Origin: Pachyseris speciosa | Lineage: Eukaryota > Cnidaria > Anthozoa > Scleractinia > Pachyseridae | DNA length: 64,000 nucleotides | Direction of reading: 5' to 3' | NCBI GenBank assembly: GCA_016490735.1 | Contig: JAEMWC010000189.1 | Coordinates: 645,001-709,000, forward strand | Part shown: positions 59,371 through 64,000 of the stretch, one piece after another | Layout: the number at the start of each line of letters is the position of its first letter | How positions within the stretch are numbered: the first letter of the stretch is position 1 | Program-made: the position numbers and the translations under genes | The notes under the pieces: model-generated | Database searches by the model: none | What the model was told of the DNA's origin: nothing | The model's input: only the letters and a program-made list of their open reading frames with translations

Positions 59371-62300
59371 GCTCAAAAGATTTCACTTGGATGGTGACAA
59401 AAATCAGAGACACCTTAATTCAACCTTGAGCAGAACATGAATCACAAAGCACCACAGAATGATACTTTGATGACAACAGACACACACTTCACCACACACT
59501 TCCGGTAGCTGGTAGCTCCCATAAGTTTCCTGTAGCTCAGAGGTAAAGCAGATCCAAACTAGTGATTAGGGAGTTTAAGCAACGACTATGGCAACGGCAA
59601 CGAGAACGTCACAAAACAATAGGTTTAATTAGCAAGGACAATGACTTTGTATGTGGGTTAGGAAATTTGGTACATTTCGTTACTGTACTCTTCAAACAAC
59701 AACGTGAAATGGCCAAATTCAAGTTTTGTGGAGGACGTGAACACACGATGGCGAAACTTTCATTCCCTTTGTTTTCTGTAACATTGGTTATACCAATTTA
59801 GTTCCTGGATGGTTTGTTCATATTTTACAAGTTTAACGTGCTGGAATAACCATAAATTAGCTACAATCCTGTGATAAACATTTTTCAGTGATGTTTGAGT
59901 TGGCGCTGCCGTAGTATTTGCTTAAACTCCCTATTATTGGAAGGTCACAGGTTTTAGACTTCTGTTTGGAGAACTTGGAATAATTTTCTGCGTATGCGTG
60001 TTACAGTACAGAAAAGTTACATTTTTAAATAGCACGTCAATAAGTCTTGAAGCTTACTAGGTTTAGGAGAACTGAAATTAATGAAGGATAACAACCACGC
60101 TGATACATTTTGGACAATACATGTTAACACCCCCCCCCCCCCCTCCTTGCATTAATTATTGCTTCATTAATTATTGCTTTCCACACATGTGGAGTAGGGA
60201 ATTTGATGATACCATGTAATTATGTATAGGCTTTTCCTTTGGGGTGGGGTAACAGGACTCTTCCTGTGTGAGTGGGGAGTTGCAATGATGTGCACTAACA
60301 GTTAAAATTTGCAGTTCAGAGGAATTTGAAAGAAAAAGATCTCATTGAGCTTAAGAATTCTGTTTTAAAGCATTGGTGGAAGGGAAAAAGCTGATGTGAC
60401 CAATGCAGCATTCAGTAATCTTCATTGCTAATGCTGAATGACTGATATTATAATTTATTATTATAACCTGTAAGTCTACTGGTAGTTAACTTAATTTTGT
60501 TTATATCTATTTTATGTGTATATCTATGTTTGTAGGTTTTTATCGTCTCCCTGACTTAAACATGTAAAATATCTTTACTTTTAACTTGGCATTTTTAACT
60601 CTTAAGCTTTGTTCAAATGGTAATGATAGCTGATAGTCTATGATAGTTTTAACTATCACGCACGTTTGAACATGAACTAACGTGCACTATCATTGACTAT
60701 CATCAACTATCATTCACTTTGAACCTGCTCAAAATTGTGTTAATGATAGTTTTCGCTGTTTGACTGCACGCATGATAGTTGATGATAGTTGGTGATAGTT
60801 TTAGACTTTTCAACATCTAGTCATTGTCTATCATGCGCCGTTTGAACAGGGCTTTAAGTTTACTTTCAGGTAGCCAGCAACCCCATCATTTGATATAATA
60901 ATGTACATTCTTTTTTTCTGGGGGGTGGGGGCGGGAATAAAGTGTTGTTGTTGTTGCTGTCGACTGAATGCCCAGTATGAAAAGCCAAATTAACACTTAA
61001 TAATCCAATTGAAAATGTGTTTTTAGTTGTGAGGGGTGAAGGGTTTTTTTTTTTTTTACCATGAAATCCATCATTTATGGAAATCATAAAAACTCAGTTT
61101 GGCCTACAAGATCATGAAGATGGACAGGTAAAAGTTCACAAATCTGTACAGGGAGAGACCTTTTGAATTGATCAGCACAGTTAACTCAACATTGACAATA
61201 TAAGGTAACTTCAAAACAAAGCACATTTAGATTTTTCTTAATACATTATACCTGCAAATATCAGTGGAGGAGGACGAGCACTGTGTGGAATTGCTCCATG
61301 AAAAATTGCAATGCGGCCATATTTTGGCCTCACTGCAAGGATGACCTCACTTCCGTCCATATCACTAAAGAACACTGTTTCACCATGATCATTCTCAGTC
61401 CAGTTTTGATTGAGATAAACCAGAAGAGTAAATTCATTTTCATCAGGTTCACAATCTGTGTGAATGGTGGTGGTGTCTGCACTCTGAATGTTATTGCAGC
61501 CAATGTCATATGGATAATATCCCTCCTTCCCTGAGACAGTTGTAACAACCTGACTAAACAGCTGCCACATGGAAGTTTCTACAAACTCCTCAACTTCAAA
61601 TGCCATTATCCATTGGACATTGTCTGTGCTATCCATACCAGCGGCATTATCATTGTAGCCGCTATTCCTGACTGTATACATTAGTGCATCAAGATCTTTT
61701 GCAGGAATGATGTCATCAAAGACAACAATACTCCGGCCATCCACAGTTGTAAAATTCCTGGTCATAAACCGTTTAACATCTACGATTTCCCTGGGATTGG
61801 CTTCGGCTTTTTTCAAAAGTTTAAAACTGGGTGCTTGTTGAAAAACACTACTCTCTTTCCGTGATGGAAGGTCAATTTGTTTTGCTTCATCAGACGGCAC
61901 TGCTATGTAAACTTTCACTGCATACAAACGTCCTGATAAGTCAATAGCCGGTGGTTTGATCACATGTTCCAAACTGGCGGGAAAGACAACACATCTTCCA
62001 GGTTTGGGATGTACAGCTTTCAGAATTTCACCCTTGTCATACACAACTAGCTCACCATAACTGTTGCGTTTCCAGTCCTCTATAAGAAAGATAACACCAA
62101 CAAAGCTGTTGAGATCAGTGTCATTTACAGTAAACCTTCTACTACACCTGTGGCTTGCTTTAACGTTGATTTGACCCTCCACGGCCACTACACTACAATC
62201 ACTCTTTACACCACAGTTTGAGGACAACGTTCTTGATAGTGTATCCCAAGCTGACAAGCCCATAAAGTTTGCGGGTGTTATGTTAGTAAACCAGGTGTAA

Positions 62301-62551
62301 CATGAATCCGCTTGCGATGTTTCCGCTCGACTCTCAGTCCCTAAAATATCAACATGATTCTGTCTTCTACGTCGGAAGTGCCAAATCGTTTCTTCAGAAC
62401 GCAGCAGTCTTCTCATATCTCCAATTTCATCCGCGGTGAATAAACTGTCCTTTACTATAACATCTTCCGAATTAAGCCCTCCTGTACAGGAAACCTGGAA
62501 CAGAAGACTAAGGAAAAAGAAATAAAATAAATTCGCCACTCTTGTCCCCAT
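58123..62551 (-). CDS. Secreted or luminal 2-oxoglutarate/Fe(II) dioxygenase with two oxygenase-like domains
   Basis: Two exons, 62551-61252 and 58343-58123 (1521 bp, 506 residues plus stop). The donor GCAG/GTATAA and acceptor TTCAG/GTGCT meet in phase 1 and restore IFAG-ARLSFAVK. A signal peptide (FYFFFLSLLFQVSC) covers about residues 1-22. The C-terminal domain (about 260-445) has HTD (His 364, Asp 366), distal His 423 in FHGAIPHSARPP, and Arg 436 in ARLSFAVK: the full iron and 2-oxoglutarate set of the prolyl-4-hydroxylase-like fold. The N-terminal domain (about 30-220) keeps distal His 196 (FPASLEHVIKPP) and Arg 208 (GRLYAVK), but the HxD position reads HRC (134-136). The tail is charged and helical (QRLLLEYEAKLL) with no KDEL. 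Substrate unknown; hydroxylation of a secretory-pathway protein is inference. Confidence 0.9.
58445..58724 (-). mobile_element. tRNA-derived SINE, family 3
   Basis: On the minus strand the head GGATGGCCGAGCGGTTAGGG has the type of a Leu/Ser tRNA A box, and CCCGGGTTCAAATCCCA is a B box. A long unrelated body follows, ending in a (GAT)n tail at 58446-58470. It lies in the oxygenase intron in the same orientation as the gene. Confidence 0.87.
58740..59300. other. Intron sequence, nothing recognised
   Basis: No supported feature in this part of the oxygenase intron. Confidence 0.45.
59301..59370. repeat. (TG)n microsatellite
   Basis: About 34 TG units in the oxygenase intron, followed by GCTCAAAAG. 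Confidence 0.98.
59528..59995 (+). mobile_element. tRNA-derived SINE split by a MITE
   Basis: The left part TCCTGTAGCTCAGAGGTAAA carries an A-box-like motif and runs to AGTGATTA at 59568. After the MITE the sequence resumes TATTGGAAGGTCACAGG with a degraded B-box-like GGTTTTAGACT. Removing the insert restores an order typical of coral-type SINEs. Confidence 0.75.
59569..59931. mobile_element. MITE, family C, copy inside a SINE (TA target site)
   Basis: The ends GGGAGTTTAAGCAA and TTGCTTAAACTCCC are perfect inverted repeats flanked by TA. The body shares GGCAACGGCAACGAGAACGT and AACAACGTGAAATGGCCAAA with the copy at 8512. The 79-codon frame inside is not a gene. Confidence 0.9.
60000..60598. 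other. Intron sequence, nothing recognised
   Basis: A poly-C run lies at about 60130-60142. Otherwise no feature supported. Confidence 0.45.
60599..60858. mobile_element. MITE with many internal ATGATAGTT motifs
   Basis: The left CTTAAGCTTTGTTCAAATGG and right CCGTTTGAACAGGGCTTTAA are inverted with a few mismatches. The interior has about a dozen copies of TGATAGTT or AACTATCA in both orientations. Confidence 0.8.
60860..61251. other. Intron sequence next to the first exon donor
   Basis: A T-rich run at about 61045-61057 and a (GTT)n trace at 60942. Nothing else seen. Confidence 0.45.
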
Positions 62552-62559
62552 TTCAAAGA

Positions 62560-63473
62560 ATTTCGAAGCAAGCTGTAATCAGTTACGCGAAGTAAAGGTA
62601 GATCTAGATATCTCTGTCATGTAAGAGTAATAGACTATAGCGCATATTCGCAGGGGTTTCGCACTACTAAAACTTGATGCAATTTTTTGACAAAACTGTT
62701 TTTCGTGAGTTGCATCTCACGAAAATTTGCATCGAGTTGCAGATATAAAATGGGTCAAAAAGTTACATAGCTTGTAACTTGAGGTATTTATTCACTTGAC
62801 AGGGCCCGCGGAGCAGTTTTTAAAGGGGGGGGGGGGGGGTCGCTCCCGCGTTTTCAAGTGAGGGGAGGGGACTAACAGTAAAAGTAATTAAAACGCATAT
62901 AATTCCGTTTAATTCATAAGCTTTGTCCAGCAGTTTTATTAACTAAAAAAATTGAGCTATATCCTTTTCTACACTTTTCAACTCAATTCAAGCCTTTAGA
63001 AAAAGGGGTTAGTGGCAAAATAAACTTTATAATCACACTTAACGTAATCTGTAAACGAAGGTAGAGTAATCATAATTTTGGCTCTTTTATTCGCTTACTG
63101 ACACCAAATCGGGATTCTCTGAGTGTACCCAAATTTCTTTTTCGATTGTCGTTACGACCAAATAAATCATTTGCCATTTCATCAAGGCAAAGTTTGTCTG
63201 TTCTGTCTTTGTGAGTGTTTAGTACTGTAAGATTAATGAACCTTTCTTGATTCTTTTCTCTGAGCCATTCTTGAGTAACTCTTCAAGAGTTACTTTCACA
63301 GACAACGTAGAACACCTTAAAACGCGCCTTATGTCTAGAAGTTACCCTAAGAAAATGGTGGAACAGATCCTCTCAGAAGATAACTATACGAACAGAAAAA
63401 CAGCTCTAACACAGAAACACTGAGAACGCACAAGAATCTTCTACCGTTCGTGACGCAATTTCAACCATCGTTC
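62560..63473. other. Upstream region of the oxygenase gene, no gene recognised
   Basis: A poly-G run lies at 62826-62839. A short hairpin-like TTTCGTGAGTTGCATCTCACGAAA sits at 62702-62725. The promoter of the oxygenase gene presumably lies near 62600, but I cannot place a TATA or initiator site. Confidence 0.4.
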
Positions 63474-63562
63474 AAATCAAATCAAATCAAATTTATTTCA
63501 GCTCGGTAACGTGGGGAGTGGCTGCCCAATCTCCCGAGCCGGGGGTTCATGTATTAAACGCC

Positions 63563-63593
<31 letters not shown>

Positions 63594-63636
63594 GTGTTGG
63601 TTTTTGAGGAGAGGGGAGAACCGGAGTACCCGGAGA

Positions 63637-63668
<32 letters not shown>

Positions 63669-63745
63669 TGAACAAACTCAACCCACATGTGACGTCGAGT
63701 CCGGGAATCGAACTCGGGCCACATTGGCGCCATCGTGGCTTCTCT
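63474..63745 (-). mobile_element. tRNA-derived SINE, family 2, copy 3
   Basis: In reverse orientation it shares GGAGAACCGGAGTACCCGG and GAGAACCAACTGAACAAACT with the other copies. It has a B-box-like GAGTTCGATTCCCGGACTC and a (TTTGA)n stretch at 63474-63495. The middle is longer than in the copies at 35852 and 51005. Two overlapping ORFs here are artefacts. Confidence 0.85.
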
Positions 63746-63749
63746 CTTA

Positions 63750-64000
63750 CCATGTCTGAAAAACATTGTAATGGACAAATGGCATTTAATACAAGAACAA
63801 CCATTACTCAGAGAGATATTCAGGGAACCTCCCTTGATTTCTTATAGAAAAGTAAAATTGCTTAAAGATATGCTTTTTAAAGCAAACTGATGAAGGCCGT
63901 GAACAACACATTGCGGAGCACACAGCAGGAGTCGCGTTGGTCTACCAACCCCATTTCAATCACCAACAGAAAACTAAAACTACGTGTATGAATTGTAACT
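63750..64000. other. No gene recognised
   Basis: Short stretch at the window edge without a supported feature. Confidence 0.4.

Noticed and set aside
61283..61548. Plus- and minus-strand ORFs inside the oxygenase exon
   Set aside because: Out-of-frame shadows of the catalytic domain.

Overview
The window looks like nuclear DNA of an invertebrate animal, most likely an anthozoan cnidarian such as a stony coral. This is an inference from gene content: a secreted mosaic protein built from EGF, discoidin and fibrinogen-type modules on symmetric phase-1 exons, an intronless rhodopsin-like receptor, Penelope-like elements with GIY-YIG nuclease ends, CR1/jockey-like LINE remnants, tRNA-derived SINEs and many terminal-inverted-repeat MITEs in AT-rich DNA. 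No operons, CRISPR arrays, rRNA or intact tRNA genes are visible. Only about 4 to 5 kb of the 64 kb codes for host protein that I can support.

The left half (about 4.7 to 31.8 kb) is one minus-strand gene. I rebuilt it from eight exons using reading frame, splice sites and phase: a signal-peptide exon at 31.7 kb, a coiled-coil exon at 29.7 kb, EGF at 28.8 kb, two halves of an F5/8 type C (discoidin) domain at 19.8 and 14.3 kb, a second EGF at 8.0 kb, and a fibrinogen C-terminal domain split between 6.0 and 4.9 kb. One phase mismatch remains between the first two exons. The large introns are packed with mobile DNA: LINEs, Penelope-like elements, an OB-fold/zinc-ribbon relic, long inverted-repeat elements, and a four-layer nest of insertions at 22.1 to 25.1 kb.

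The middle (32 to 53 kb) is mostly repeats. It holds degraded LINE, SINE and Penelope pieces and a 6.6 kb array of diverged segmental duplications (41.1 to 47.8 kb) carrying GGAA microsatellites and tRNA-like SINEs. Three uncertain coding pieces lie here or just beyond: a two-exon candidate at 48.9 to 49.4 kb, a small zinc-finger-like ORF at 49.6 kb, and a hydrophobic plus coiled-coil exon at 53.6 kb.

The right end has the two cleanest genes, both on the minus strand. One is an intronless 445-residue class A receptor with unusual DRY and NPxxY positions (55.2 to 56.5 kb). The other is a two-exon secreted or luminal 2-oxoglutarate/Fe(II) dioxygenase of 506 residues (58.1 to 62.6 kb) with two oxygenase-like domains, of which only the second keeps the full HxD...H...R set. 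Its single intron contains a SINE interrupted by a MITE. The genes look independent. A shared theme of secretion or the cell surface is visible, but a common pathway is not.
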